From NCBI GenBank assembly GCA_034432755.1, contig DAOUBQ010000033.1, positions 25,815-89,814 of the forward strand: a DNA stretch of 64,000 bases, read 5' to 3'. The notes under the pieces were generated by a model, which made no database searches, had not been told where the DNA came from, and saw only the letters and a program-made list of their open reading frames with translations. This DNA comes from UBA5195 sp034432755 (GTDB lineage Bacteria; Chloroflexota; Anaerolineae; Anaerolineales; Villigracilaceae). The translations under genes and the position numbers were made by a program. Below are positions 17,786 through 26,830 of the stretch, piece by piece; position 1 is the stretch's first letter; each line of letters begins with the position of its first letter.

Positions 17786-19954
17786 TCATTTTATCACAGT
17801 CAGGTTCGCCAGGCTGGCAGACAGGCGTTTGATGCCGACGCTTTCGAAGATAACATCAACGATTTCATCCCCGCTTTGAATGCGGCTCTCTAACACAATC
17901 CCATCTTTCCAAATTGGATGCTGAACGCGCATTCCCACCCGGAATTTTTGTTCGAGAATTGGAGCCGGGCGGCCTGGCGAGGGCAGTTTCCACGAATCGT
18001 ACCCGCTGGAACCGCCTCGCCGTTTTGGGGCGCGGCCCTTGCCGCTGAGCAACTCACCCGGAATATCGTCCAGGAAACGCGATTCAACCGTCTCCTCGGC
18101 ATATCCCCGCCCGCCTCGGCGCATAGCGCGCACAAGATAGAGTCTCTCTTTGGCGCGGGTGATGCCTACATAGAATAAACGCCGCTCTTCTTCCATTTCC
18201 TCAGGCTCATCGAACGAACGGCTGTGCGGCAGGACGCCGTCATCCAGCCCCACGATAAAGACGACGCCAAACTCCAGCCCTTTGGCCGCGTGCATGGTCA
18301 ACAGAGTGGGAACATTCCCCTCGCTGAGGGTATCCTGGTCGCTGACCAGAGCCACGTTTTCGAGGAACTCGGCCAGTGTTCGAGTCTGGTATTCCTCGGC
18401 CAGGCGGCGCAACTCCATCACGTTGTCGAGGCGGTCTTTGCCCTCCTCCGTACCGTCGTCGAGATGCTCTTTGTAGTTGATGTCGTTCAGAATGCGGTCG
18501 AAGAGTTCCGGCACAGTGTAGGTATCGAGCAAGCCGCGCCATGAGGCCAGCAGAGCGCCAAAATCGGCCAGGGGCAGGGCAGCGCGCCCGGAGAATTTTT
18601 CCCAATACGGAGAATCGGCGCCGCGCGCTATATCAAGCAGAACCTGGCCAGGAGAAGTTTTAGCCTCGCGCCCTACCAGATGCAGGGTCAACATGGTCTT
18701 CTCGCCAATGCCGCGCGGAGGGATGTTAATCACCCGGTCAAGCGAAATTTCGTCATCGGGGTTTTGAACGAGCCGCAGGAAGGCAATCACATCCTTCACC
18801 TCGCGGCGGCCATAAAAGCGCTGCGCCCCCACCAGGCGATAAGGCAGACGCGCCTGAAGGAAAGCTTCTTCAATAAGACGGCTTTGGGCGTTGGTGCGAT
18901 ACATCACCGCGCATTCACCCGGCTCAAACTGCTTACTGGCAACCAGCTGGGCAATCGTATCCACCACAAAGCTGGCTTCGCCGTAATCGTCCAGCGCCTC
19001 GTAAAAAAACACTTTTTCACCCTGGCCGCGCTCGGTAAACAGTTTTTTCTTGCGGCGGCGCGGGGCCTTGTCAATGACGCCCATTGCTGCATCGAGAATT
19101 GTCTGTTTCGAGCGGTAATTCTGCTCCAAAAGAATCACTTGCGCGCCGGGGAAATCCTGCTCGAAGCGCTGAACATTGCGATAATCAGCCCCGCGCCAGC
19201 GGTAAACGCTCTGATCCGGGTCGCCAACCACAAAAATATTGTGATGCACCGAGCAGAGATGTTTGAGCAGCGTATACTGCGCGATATTGGTATCCTGAAA
19301 TTCATCCACCAGTACATGCCGGAAGCGTTGGGCGTATTTCTCGCGCACATCGGGATGTTCGGCCATCAAGTTCGTGGTCATCAAGAGCAGGTCATCGAAA
19401 TCGACTCCGTTGGAGGCCCGGAGCAATTCCTGGTAGCGCTGGTAAATGCGTTTGACTGCCTCGTCGCGGTAAGTTACGACTGGGAAGTCATCCGGTTTCA
19501 TTAATTCATTTTTGGCGCGGCTGATGGCGGCGTGAACAGCAACCGGGCGGTAAAGTTTGTCGTTCAGGTTCAGTTCCTTAATCGCCGCTTTGACCACTTT
19601 TTGCTGGTCATCGGCGTCGAAAATGACGAACTCGTTCGAGACGGGCAGCCGGTCGGCCTCGCGGCGCAGAATGCGGGCGCAAGTGGCGTGGAAGGTGCCA
19701 AGCAGCAGCCCGCGCGTCATCTCCTCGCCCAGCAATTGCTGAACGCGATGTTCCATCTCACGGGCGGCTTTGTTGGTAAACGTGACGGCCAGCATCTGGT
19801 AAGGGCGCACGCCCTGGTCGCCAATCAGGTAAGCGATGCGTTGGGTCAGGACGCGCGTTTTACCAGAGCCGGGGCCGGCCAACACCAGCACAGGCCCGTC
19901 TTCGGCGGTGACGGCGGCTTTTTGAGCAGGGTTAAGGCTATCGAGAAAATCCAT
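17786..19954 (-). CDS. pcrA: ATP-dependent DNA helicase PcrA/UvrD
   Basis: A 722-residue SF1A 3'-5' helicase acting in nucleotide-excision and mismatch repair and in clearing recombination intermediates. The motifs are in order: Q motif LNPAQKAAV, motif I AGPGSGKT, motif Ia TFTNKAAREM, motif II VDEFQDTN, motif III GDPDQSVYRWRGAD, motif IV EQNYRS, motif V LTMHAAKGLEF, motif VI FYVGITRAKERLYL. The C-terminal Tudor-like region (VGMRVQHPIWKDGIV) matches PcrA. Length is normal. No clear ribosome site precedes the ATG. Confidence 0.96.
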   Translation of the reverse strand: MDFLDSLNPAQKAAVTAEDGPVLVLAGPGSGKTRVLTQRIAYLIGDQGVRPYQMLAVTFTNKAAREMEHRVQQLLGEEMTRGLLLGTFHATCARILRREADRLPVSNEFVIFDADDQQKVVKAAIKELNLNDKLYRPVAVHAAISRAKNELMKPDDFPVVTYRDEAVKRIYQRYQELLRASNGVDFDDLLLMTTNLMAEHPDVREKYAQRFRHVLVDEFQDTNIAQYTLLKHLCSVHHNIFVVGDPDQSVYRWRGADYRNVQRFEQDFPGAQVILLEQNYRSKQTILDAAMGVIDKAPRRRKKKLFTERGQGEKVFFYEALDDYGEASFVVDTIAQLVASKQFEPGECAVMYRTNAQSRLIEEAFLQARLPYRLVGAQRFYGRREVKDVIAFLRLVQNPDDEISLDRVINIPPRGIGEKTMLTLHLVGREAKTSPGQVLLDIARGADSPYWEKFSGRAALPLADFGALLASWRGLLDTYTVPELFDRILNDINYKEHLDDGTEEGKDRLDNVMELRRLAEEYQTRTLAEFLENVALVSDQDTLSEGNVPTLLTMHAAKGLEFGVVFIVGLDDGVLPHSRSFDEPEEMEEERRLFYVGITRAKERLYLVRAMRRGGRGYAEETVESRFLDDIPGELLSGKGRAPKRRGGSSGYDSWKLPSPGRPAPILEQKFRVGMRVQHPIWKDGIVLESRIQSGDEIVDVIFESVGIKRLSASLANLTVIK

Positions 19955-20400
19955 GGGAGCAATCAGTCATTCGCAGGGGGTCAGTGGTCATGCGCTCAAT
20001 ATGACGCAGAAGAAATGATGTTGATTGTAAAGCAAAATCGGGAAGCGGACCAAGCCGATTCCCGATTTGCGCTATGGCCTTCTCAAAGTCTTAAAAACAA
20101 ACAGGATAGAAGGACTTAAGGATGAGCCGCACAGAAAACGGGGTGAAAATATCCTTGCCTCCACTGCAAAAATCATGATTTCACTGCAAAGACGAAAGAT
20201 TCGCCCTTACTTTTCCTCTGCGTGCCTGGCGTCTTTGCGGTTCAATAGGGCATTTTGCAGATAACTCATCCTTTTATTCTGCTTATCCTGCCAATCCTGT
20301 TAAACCAGGTGCCGCAAGCAAACACGAGAAAGCCATAGTATCCTGCCTGGTTTGGCCTGTTTTATCAGTCGTTCAACTGCAAGCAAAGCGATAGTGATGT
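19955..20400. other. 446-base intergenic region with dispersed repeat
   Basis: No convincing gene. It contains the dispersed repeat at 20073-20244, then a segment (about 20262-20300) that is an imperfect inverted copy of the repeat's left part (AACAGGAT and AAGGATGAG against CTCATCCTT and ATCCTGTT). An inverted pair AAACCAGG (20302-20309) and CCTGGTTT (20346-20353) comes next. Confidence 0.6.
20073..20244 (+). repeat. dispersed repeat, copy A
   Basis: 172 bases matching 63828-64000 in the same orientation with about nine substitutions and one indel (near 95 percent identity by hand). It contains a perfect 12-base palindrome AAATCATGATTT (20170-20181) and a 9-base inverted pair GCAAAGACG (20186-20194) / CGTCTTTGC (20230-20238). 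The left boundary is sharp at TATGGCC. It encodes no protein with a ribosome site. Confidence 0.9.
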
Positions 20401-20425
20401 AAAAAATGCTCCCAACCGGGAGCAT
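20401..20425 (-). terminator. intrinsic terminator ending the surface-glycan operon
   Basis: ATGCTCCC-AACC-GGGAGCAT, an 8-base-pair stem with a 4-base loop, followed by TTTTTT on the minus strand, immediately after the sulfotransferase stop. Confidence 0.9.
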
Positions 20426-21159
20426 CAAATTTCGTAGCCCATCTTTTGCAGGGTCTTACCAAAGCGCTCGGCCAGGATTCTCTGCTCCTCGGCAGAATAG
20501 CGTTCGCGGAAGCGTCCCACCTGGCCCTTGAAAAAGTGTGTTCCCTGCTGGCCTTGCGCCTGCCCGCCAGGGCGGTACTTCTCTATCACGGCTTTTACCT
20601 GCGGCTCGGCAGAATCTACCCCCAAAAATTGCGCCAGGCGGGCGGCTTCGACATCGTAATTTTGCAGCAAATCTTCGTAACGCGCCTTCAAGACACCTGG
20701 AATCTGCATCCACTGCTCCCAGCCATCCACATACTCGACAAAAAAATCCAGCGTTTTCTGAAAATCGGTCAGGTGCGAAAAAGCGTTGGGGCGGCCCTGC
20801 TGCTCCAGCACGCGCTTGCCGTAATCAAAAGCCGAAAGCATCGCATCGCGCGGGTCACGGTAGATATATGTGGCGCGCATCAGGCCGCCGTTCATCAGCG
20901 CGCGCGCCCAAATGGTGGGGGCGGAATGCGCCTTAATCACAAACGTATGCCCTAGCAGGGCCGGGCGCGTCACCATCACCAGGCGCCGCAGGCTTAAGAC
21001 GCCGATATTGCAGTTGACCTCGGTCAGAATCTTTTCCAGCCCATACTTTAACCGAATGTCGCGTGCTTCGTCACAGCCGGTGGTCGCCATCAGGTCATGC
21101 ACCAGGTTATAGTGCCAGCCCGACCCGGCGCGCGGCATTCCAACAGATAAGATAATCAT
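20425..21159 (-). CDS. PAPS-dependent sulfotransferase
   Basis: A 244-residue cytosolic sulfotransferase-fold protein. GMPRAGSGW near the N-terminus is the 5'-phosphosulfate loop, TYIYRDPRDAMLSAF near residue 112 the 3'-phosphate motif, and GQVGRFRERYSAEE near the C-terminus the late PAPS-binding motif. It should transfer sulfate from PAPS to a hydroxyl, here probably a glycan. The ATG at 21159 has GGAGGA upstream and overlaps the Wzy-like stop by 4 bases. Last gene of the glycan operon. Acceptor unknown. Confidence 0.85.
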   Translation of the reverse strand: MIILSVGMPRAGSGWHYNLVHDLMATTGCDEARDIRLKYGLEKILTEVNCNIGVLSLRRLVMVTRPALLGHTFVIKAHSAPTIWARALMNGGLMRATYIYRDPRDAMLSAFDYGKRVLEQQGRPNAFSHLTDFQKTLDFFVEYVDGWEQWMQIPGVLKARYEDLLQNYDVEAARLAQFLGVDSAEPQVKAVIEKYRPGGQAQGQQGTHFFKGQVGRFRERYSAEEQRILAERFGKTLQKMGYEI

Positions 21160-22619
21160 TCTTTCGTCCTCCAAAAGCCGGTTACTCCAGCGAGTATTCC
21201 TAAATTTAACCATAATTCGGGCATGGCAAACGAATCTTGCGAAACTCCCTGCATCACAATCGCTGTCAACGCAAACAGGCCAGCCGCGCCCAGCCAGGGA
21301 CGCTTTTTGAGCAGTTCCAACACATCGGCCAGCATGGCCAGGTAAAAAGACGCAAACAACACAGACCCAACCAGCCCGGTTTCGGCCAGCAGGCGCGCGT
21401 ACAGGTTTTTAGGGTTGGGGAACAGGGTGGAAGCCGGGCTCATCTGCTCGGCAATTTCGGGGGCGTTGAACAAAACCCAATCTGGAATGTTCGGATACAT
21501 CCAAAATCCGCTCCCGCCCAGCCCAACGCCCAGAAATGGTGAAGCCTGGAAGGCCTCCAGCGCAGCCAGCGCATACGCCAGGCGCGGGCCGAGGTACACC
21601 GAAGCGGCATAGTCGAACAAATTCTCGGCTTCGCTTTGGAAAAAGACGGCGATGTAGCCTTTGTCCGCTAAAAAGAAAGCGACCCCGGCGAGAACGGAGA
21701 CCGTTATGAGAATCAACAGAACGCGCCCGGCTGCCGCCTGCATCGCTGCCATGCGGCTTTTAGCCTGCCCTGTGCCGAATCCTGCCCAAAACCACCCGAA
21801 AAATTTCCTGAGCATCTCACCGCCCGCCACCGCTAGCGTAACCCCCGTCGCCGCCACAGCCACCAACAGCCCGGAGCGGGAATACGTCATCAACAGGGTA
21901 ATCAGCGCGCCGAGCAAGAGTACCAATTCCGGCCAGGCGTGGCGGTTTTTCCAAAACAGGCTGTTTTTGAACTGGAACAAGAGCCAGCCAGTCAGCCAGG
22001 GCAGGTAGAGCGTCACAATCTGCCCGGCCAGCCAGGAAGGTTCAAAGGCAAAGCCAGAAACACGCTTGTTCTTAACCAATCCGCGCGTAGAAAACAATTG
22101 CTGAATCTCGGTTAGGATTTGTCGTTTGCCGGTGTTCAATCCCCAAAACTGGATAAATCCCCAAACGATATGCGCCGCCAGCCCCACCAGCAGCCAGCGC
22201 GCCGAGAATTTGACAGCCTCTTCATCCTGATTCATCCAGATGGCGGCCACAAAAAAGGCCAGGCCCATGCCTAAGGTAATGAAGGCGCGCAGGGCACGGT
22301 CGGCATATTCGACGCCGCGCAGTTCAATGGGGGCTAGCGTTGCGCCAAAGGCGGTGGAGGCCAACGCCGCGAGACTGAAAGCGGCCAGGATGGTCAGCGT
22401 GCCGGGCCAGGGGCGGGGAATCTCTTTGCGGTAGATTCGAATCAATAAAATGGGAATCAATAACAAGAGTGGGTACAACGCCAGGGGGCGGACGAATGTG
22501 CCAGCACCCAGCAACGGCACATAGCGGAAGCTGGTGATGGGGAGCGTCACCAGGGTCAGGGCCCACAACAGGCGGGAGGCTCTGATGAGGGAGAGGCGAC
22601 GAGTGGCGTTATGCGGCAT
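21156..22619 (-). CDS. O-antigen ligase/polymerase-like (Wzy) membrane protein
   Basis: A 487-residue integral membrane protein with ten or more hydrophobic segments, a large extracytoplasmic loop in the C-terminal half, and the Wzy_C/O-antigen-ligase pattern around RVSGFAFEPSWLAGQ and YSRSGLLVA. It should polymerise or transfer lipid-linked glycan repeats on the outer face of the membrane. Being next to a Wzz-like protein favours polymerase. The start overlaps the Wzz stop by 11 bases. Confidence 0.82.
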   Translation of the reverse strand: MPHNATRRLSLIRASRLLWALTLVTLPITSFRYVPLLGAGTFVRPLALYPLLLLIPILLIRIYRKEIPRPWPGTLTILAAFSLAALASTAFGATLAPIELRGVEYADRALRAFITLGMGLAFFVAAIWMNQDEEAVKFSARWLLVGLAAHIVWGFIQFWGLNTGKRQILTEIQQLFSTRGLVKNKRVSGFAFEPSWLAGQIVTLYLPWLTGWLLFQFKNSLFWKNRHAWPELVLLLGALITLLMTYSRSGLLVAVAATGVTLAVAGGEMLRKFFGWFWAGFGTGQAKSRMAAMQAAAGRVLLILITVSVLAGVAFFLADKGYIAVFFQSEAENLFDYAASVYLGPRLAYALAALEAFQASPFLGVGLGGSGFWMYPNIPDWVLFNAPEIAEQMSPASTLFPNPKNLYARLLAETGLVGSVLFASFYLAMLADVLELLKKRPWLGAAGLFALTAIVMQGVSQDSFAMPELWLNLGILAGVTGFWRTKE

Positions 22620-23322
22620 GTGTTTTGCGCGAAAACAACAAAACCAGCGGGCCGCTGAAAACCATCAAAAGCGCCGCTCCGGCCAGCGTGTATGTTCCGA
22701 GACCGGTTTTGCGGCTGACAGGTAGGTTTTGCACCTGGGCCGGGGAGATTTGGAGTTCGGGCGTAATGCCGAGCGATTGGGCTTGCAGCCGGGCAAGGGC
22801 GGCTTTGAGGGCTTCATCAGTCGGGTTGGCCTCAAGCGCTTTTCGGGCGGCATCGAGTTCGAGGGCGGTCTGGATTGCGGCGCGGGTTTGGGCGGTAAAT
22901 GATTCGGCCCAGGCCGAGGCCAATTTAACGGCGACCAGGGAATCAGGATCGTAGGCGTAGAAATGCCAGGCGCCATCACGGGGTTGGCTGAGTTCCAGTT
23001 TGCCGGTCCGCAGTTGAAGCACCGAAAATCCCGTTTCTGCTGCCACCTTTTGCAGGGTGACATCGGCCCAGGCCACTTCTTGCAGTTTGCGGGCTTCGCG
23101 TTCGAGGTAGTAGAACAGTTCTTTATCGGTATCCACCGGCCAGGCCTGTTCGGCATTGAAATCAACGACGACGGTGGCGCGGGCGCGATATTCGGGCGGG
23201 AAAATGCTGTGCCAGCCTGCGCCGAGCAGCCCGCCCAGCAGGGCCGCCGCCAGCCAGAAGCGCCAGGCGCGCAGCAAAAGCAGGGTGTCATCGAAGGCAG
23301 GTGGAGAAAAGAGGTTGTTCAT
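22609..23322 (-). CDS. Wzz/YveK-like chain-length determinant protein
   Basis: A 237-residue polysaccharide co-polymerase-like protein. TM1 is at about residues 17-37, an extracytoplasmic helical region carries RATVVVDFN, and a second TM near 207-227 is followed by a short basic tail. No tyrosine-kinase domain is fused, as in Gram-positive YveK/CapA types. It lies between a GT2 enzyme (TAATG overlap) and the Wzy-like protein. The conserved proline motif before TM2 (ISPAQVQNLPV) supports the call. Confidence 0.75.
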   Translation of the reverse strand: MNNLFSPPAFDDTLLLLRAWRFWLAAALLGGLLGAGWHSIFPPEYRARATVVVDFNAEQAWPVDTDKELFYYLEREARKLQEVAWADVTLQKVAAETGFSVLQLRTGKLELSQPRDGAWHFYAYDPDSLVAVKLASAWAESFTAQTRAAIQTALELDAARKALEANPTDEALKAALARLQAQSLGITPELQISPAQVQNLPVSRKTGLGTYTLAGAALLMVFSGPLVLLFSRKTHAA

Positions 23323-24092
23323 TAGAATTTTTTCAGTCTCCGCTGCCGCCGCCAGTTGAGCAGCGGCGCCACCAGTTTGCGGATGTAATATTTGCCAACG
23401 ATGGGCGCAAAGAAGGAACCTCCATCACGGTAATGGACGCGGAGCATTTCGGGCCAGCAGCGGTCATCGGCGATGATGGTTTTGCCGCTGGCATGCAGGC
23501 GGAAGTTGGCCCAAACCTGACCAGGCAGGTAACGGAGTTCTGTAATTCGCGCCAAACGAACCCATAAATCATAATCCATTGCGAAGTAAAAGGAGGGGTC
23601 AAGCGGGCCCACTTTGTGCCATAGGTCAGCCCGCCAAAAGGCGGCTTGCTGAGGGATGTGAACATAGCCTCGGCGTAAGCGGGTGTAATCGGTTTGGGCA
23701 GCGGGAAAGCGGCCAATGAGACGGTCGTTTTCGTCTATAAAGTTTGTGTCGGCGTAGACCATGCCCACTTGCGGGTTTTCCTGTAAAAAATTGACGGCGG
23801 CTGAAATGGCGCCGGGGTTGTAGGTGTCATCGGAGTTAATCCAGGCCAGAATCTCGCCAGTGGCGCGGGAAAAGCCTTTGTTGATGGCGTCGGTTTGGCC
23901 TTGATCGGGTTCGGAGACCCACCAGGCGAGTTGGTGAGCATATTTCTGAATGATTTCGCGTGAGCCATCGGTTGAGCCGCCATCTACGAGCAGGTATTCG
24001 ATGCAAGGGTAGTTTTGTTCCAGCACGGAACGGATGGTGCGCTCCAGAAAACGAGCCTGGTTGAAAGATGGGGTGACAATGGAGACTTTCAT
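23322..24092 (-). CDS. Family 2 glycosyltransferase
   Basis: A 256-residue GT-A enzyme with N-terminus MKVSIVTPSFNQARFLERTI, donor-binding VDGGSTDGS, and the metal-binding WINSDD (D-x-D equivalent) near residue 90. It transfers a sugar from an NDP-sugar, probably onto a lipid-linked intermediate at the inner face of the membrane. It resembles the second GT2 enzyme of the operon in its first 110 residues and diverges afterwards, as expected for a different acceptor. Confidence 0.92.
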   Translation of the reverse strand: MKVSIVTPSFNQARFLERTIRSVLEQNYPCIEYLLVDGGSTDGSREIIQKYAHQLAWWVSEPDQGQTDAINKGFSRATGEILAWINSDDTYNPGAISAAVNFLQENPQVGMVYADTNFIDENDRLIGRFPAAQTDYTRLRRGYVHIPQQAAFWRADLWHKVGPLDPSFYFAMDYDLWVRLARITELRYLPGQVWANFRLHASGKTIIADDRCWPEMLRVHYRDGGSFFAPIVGKYYIRKLVAPLLNWRRQRRLKKF

Positions 24093-24138
24093 GGGAGCGG
24101 ATGTGGACAGCGGAGGAAGCGGAGAAACGGATTACGCA
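24093..24138. repeat. CGGA-rich short repeat filling an operon gap
   Basis: The 46-base gap carries four to five copies of CGGA or CGGAT spaced 7-13 bases apart, including GACAGCGGA. That word recurs in the gap at 26784-26830. Confidence 0.5.
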
Positions 24139-25647
24139 TTATGGCACAAGCGGATTGGCGAGGTCGAAGATGATAAAGCCTTTTCCTTGGGCGTAAATGG
24201 GGTAGTGGTTATAGAGGTATTCTTTGAGTGCGGTGTCGTTCTCGAAGCGGGCCAGGTGCGTAATCACAAAGAAGCGTTTTCTTTCAAGGAATTCGCCAAA
24301 TCGGGTGGAAAGTTGAACTTCACGCCCGGCGGCCTGACGCAGCAGCAACTGGCTTTCATCGTACCATGCCTCGTTGGGCTGCCAGCCCCAATAGGCCAAT
24401 CGTCCGCCATAATCTTGTGATACGCTGGCGACTGATTCGAGGGTGTGACCGGTCAGATTGCCAATCATGGCAAAGTATTCGGCATCGGGTCGGTAGTCGT
24501 TGCGGGCGAGTTCGACCCGGGCCGTCCACATTTCAATGGCGACCGCCAGGAGCAATCCCAGCCCAACGGCGATTCGGAGAAGGGAAGGATTCCGCCGGTT
24601 GGTAGCGCGTTCTAACCAGGTATGTGCTACCGGCGCGAGAGAGAGCGCCACAATGGGGAGAAGGGGTAACTGGTAGTAGTCATGGGTGGAGGTGTGATAG
24701 GCAAAGGTCATGCTATAGATGAAATATCCGGCCCATAACCCGGTCAGAAACGCGAAAACGCGCCGGCGCAGCAGAAAGATTCCTGACAGGGCGAGCAGCA
24801 CCACGCTGAAGCCAAATACGCCTTCGAGTTGGCCTTTCCAGCGCAGGTAGAAGGCGGGGTCGCTCCAGAGTTGGGGGAAGAAGCGGAAATCAAATTGTCC
24901 GCCCAGGTAGCCCGCAATGAAAACTCCGTAGAGCGTATACAACCCGGCAGGCAGAATGGACAACCCAGCCACAGCCCAGGTGGGGCGGTCTTGGAGCGAA
25001 GCCTGGAAGCCACGTTCGAGCACCAGGGCCAGGGCCGCAAAAGCCAGGGGGAAGACGGCTACATTTTTGATGAAAATTGCCAGGCCGTTGAGCAATCCGG
25101 CGGCGATGGCCCAGCGCCAGGTTCGGTTTTCGCGCCAAATCCACATGGCCCAGAGCGCAGCCATCATAAGAGCCACCATGAGTGGGTCAGGCTGAAAACT
25201 GCGGCTGGCATAAATGCCAAAGGGCAGGAACAGGTAGAAGAGCAGAGAAAAGAACGCGCCGTTGGCGTTGGTCAGTTTTTGGGCAAGCAGGAACAAGAAG
25301 ATTCCGCCAGCAAGCCAGAACAGGCTGGAATAAATGCGCGGTATGGCGAGGTTTTCGCCAAAGGCGCGGTAAGAAAGCGCCACCAAGGCTTCAAAAACCG
25401 GCGGCTCGATGACGGGTGACTCTTGCCACTGCTGGATGGCAATCTCACGCTGCCATTCGGGCAGGCCGGGTGTGATGGCGTAGTACATGCCGCGCGCTTT
25501 GAGCATGGAAAAAAGTTGGCGCGCAGGGTTGAAGTCGAGTGGCAGGTCGTCCAGGTCATAAAGCCGAATGCCCAGGGCCAGGAGGAAGGCCAGGGCCAGA
25601 GAGAAGAGCAGGGTTTTGCGGGAGCCAAAGAGCCAGTAGTCAGTCAT
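24139..25647 (-). CDS. GT39-like membrane glycosyltransferase
   Basis: A 502-residue polytopic protein of the PMT_2/ArnT group (lipid-phosphate-sugar dependent transferases): about 11 membrane segments, and an acidic first loop with PLDFNPARQ and a later EPPVFEALVALSYRAFGEN. GT39 enzymes normally have an Asp-Glu pair here; the pair is not clear in this protein. The proposed ATG lies inside the first unit of the heptanucleotide array, so the repeat supplies the start and residues MTD. No ribosome site is visible. The true start is therefore uncertain. Confidence 0.8.
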   Translation of the reverse strand: MTDYWLFGSRKTLLFSLALAFLLALGIRLYDLDDLPLDFNPARQLFSMLKARGMYYAITPGLPEWQREIAIQQWQESPVIEPPVFEALVALSYRAFGENLAIPRIYSSLFWLAGGIFLFLLAQKLTNANGAFFSLLFYLFLPFGIYASRSFQPDPLMVALMMAALWAMWIWRENRTWRWAIAAGLLNGLAIFIKNVAVFPLAFAALALVLERGFQASLQDRPTWAVAGLSILPAGLYTLYGVFIAGYLGGQFDFRFFPQLWSDPAFYLRWKGQLEGVFGFSVVLLALSGIFLLRRRVFAFLTGLWAGYFIYSMTFAYHTSTHDYYQLPLLPIVALSLAPVAHTWLERATNRRNPSLLRIAVGLGLLLAVAIEMWTARVELARNDYRPDAEYFAMIGNLTGHTLESVASVSQDYGGRLAYWGWQPNEAWYDESQLLLRQAAGREVQLSTRFGEFLERKRFFVITHLARFENDTALKEYLYNHYPIYAQGKGFIIFDLANPLVP

Positions 25648-25843
25648 CAGTCATCAGTTGTCAGTTATCAGTTGTCAGTTGTCAGTTGTCAGTTGTCAGT
25701 TATCAGTTATCAGTTATCAGTTGTCAGTCATCAGTCATCAGTTGTCAGTTATCAGTTGTCAGTTATCAGTTGTCAGTTGTCAGTTATCAGTTATCAGTTG
25801 TCAGTCATCAGTCATCAGTTGTCAGTTGTCAGTTATCAGTTGT
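25641..25843. repeat. 29-unit heptanucleotide tandem array
   Basis: 29 contiguous 7-base units of three kinds only: CAGTTGT, CAGTTAT and CAGTCAT. The order shows a higher-level repeat: blocks starting with two CAGTCAT units begin at units 1, 13 and 24. The array fills the gap between two glycosyltransferase genes, supplies the stop of the upstream gene and the ATG of the downstream one, and is open in all three plus-strand frames. Confidence 0.97.
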
Positions 25844-26783
25844 CTGCGCCCAATGAGTGTTTTCTCAAAAGGGAGCGAACACGGGTATAGAGCAGGCGCA
25901 GGTGTTTCAGGCCAAACGGGGCGAGCAGGGCATAGATAACGCGGTGCGTTTCGGGCAGGACAATGCCCGGATTATACCGGAAAGCGCGGGCGTAGGCGGC
26001 GAGGCTGGCGGGGTAGAAGCCGCCATCGAGCAGGTAGAAGGCATCCAGCCGGTGAGCGCCAGCCAGAATGCGGGAGCGGTGCTGTTCAAAAACGGGAGAA
26101 AAATTCGGGTTTGTTTGCATCCAATCCACAATCCGCAGAGCTTCACGGCCAAATTCGGCGGTGCGCGCCAGGTTTTTGGCGGCGGTGTGGTAGCGGGCGG
26201 CGGCCAGGGTTTGTGGAAGATAAATTAACGGCGCAAGACGCGCCATGCGCAGCCAGAGATGATGGTCGAGCAGAAGATGGAAGCTCTCGTCGAGCAATCC
26301 GGCCTGTTCGAGAATAGCACGGCGCATAAAGACGGCGGGCTGGCTGATGATGCGAAACGACATTAAGTCAGCCAGGTCATATTGCCGAAAACGCTGAACG
26401 TTGAAGGTGCGGCCTTGCGCATCCACCGAGAGCACATTCCCGTAGACCAGACCGGCTGTTGGATGTTCGCGGAAGGTCTTGAGCGCCGCCTGGATGGCTC
26501 CTGGCAAATAAAAGTCATCTGAGTTAAGCCAGGCGACAATTTCTCCGCTGGAAGCCTTGATTCCCTTATTGATGGCCTCGGCCTGGCCCCGGTCTTTTTC
26601 TGAAACCCAGCCCGTTAGCCGATTCTCGTAGCTCTTGATAATTTCCACGCTGGAATCAGTAGAGCCGCCATCAACGATGAAATATTCCAAGGAATCGATA
26701 CCCTGCTCCAAAACCGAGCGAATGGTCTGCTCAAGGAATTGGGATTGGTTGTAGGAGGGGGTGATGATGGAGATGGTTCTCAA
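25836..26783 (-). CDS. Family 2 glycosyltransferase
   Basis: A 315-residue GT-A enzyme, N-terminus RTISIITPSYNQSQFLEQTI, VDGGSTDSS, and WLNSDDFYLPGA as the D-x-D region. The start is a TTG at 26783; it fits the family N-terminus exactly, and no ATG does. The gap before it is CGGAT-rich and shows no ribosome site. The stop TGA lies in the heptanucleotide array. Probably acts after the DUF115 protein in the same glycan pathway. Confidence 0.9.
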   Translation of the reverse strand: MRTISIITPSYNQSQFLEQTIRSVLEQGIDSLEYFIVDGGSTDSSVEIIKSYENRLTGWVSEKDRGQAEAINKGIKASSGEIVAWLNSDDFYLPGAIQAALKTFREHPTAGLVYGNVLSVDAQGRTFNVQRFRQYDLADLMSFRIISQPAVFMRRAILEQAGLLDESFHLLLDHHLWLRMARLAPLIYLPQTLAAARYHTAAKNLARTAEFGREALRIVDWMQTNPNFSPVFEQHRSRILAGAHRLDAFYLLDGGFYPASLAAYARAFRYNPGIVLPETHRVIYALLAPFGLKHLRLLYTRVRSLLRKHSLGADN

Positions 26784-26830
26784 CGGATTAGACAGCGGAT
26801 AAAACGGATGCCGGAACGGATGGTCGGCTG
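26784..26830. repeat. CGGAT-rich short repeat filling an operon gap
   Basis: A 47-base gap with CGGATTAGACAG, CGGATAAAA, CGGATGC, CGGAA and CGGATGG in series. It shares GACAGCGGA with the gap at 24093-24138. Confidence 0.5.

Noticed and set aside
18680..19504. A 274-codon plus-strand frame
   Set aside because: Antisense to conserved helicase motifs of pcrA.
25641..25843. CRISPR array
   Set aside because: Units are 7 bases with no spacers and no cas genes nearby.
25423..25890. Plus-strand frames rich in QLSVVSYQ repeats
   Set aside because: They arise because 7-base units are open in three frames; no ribosome site or family signal.
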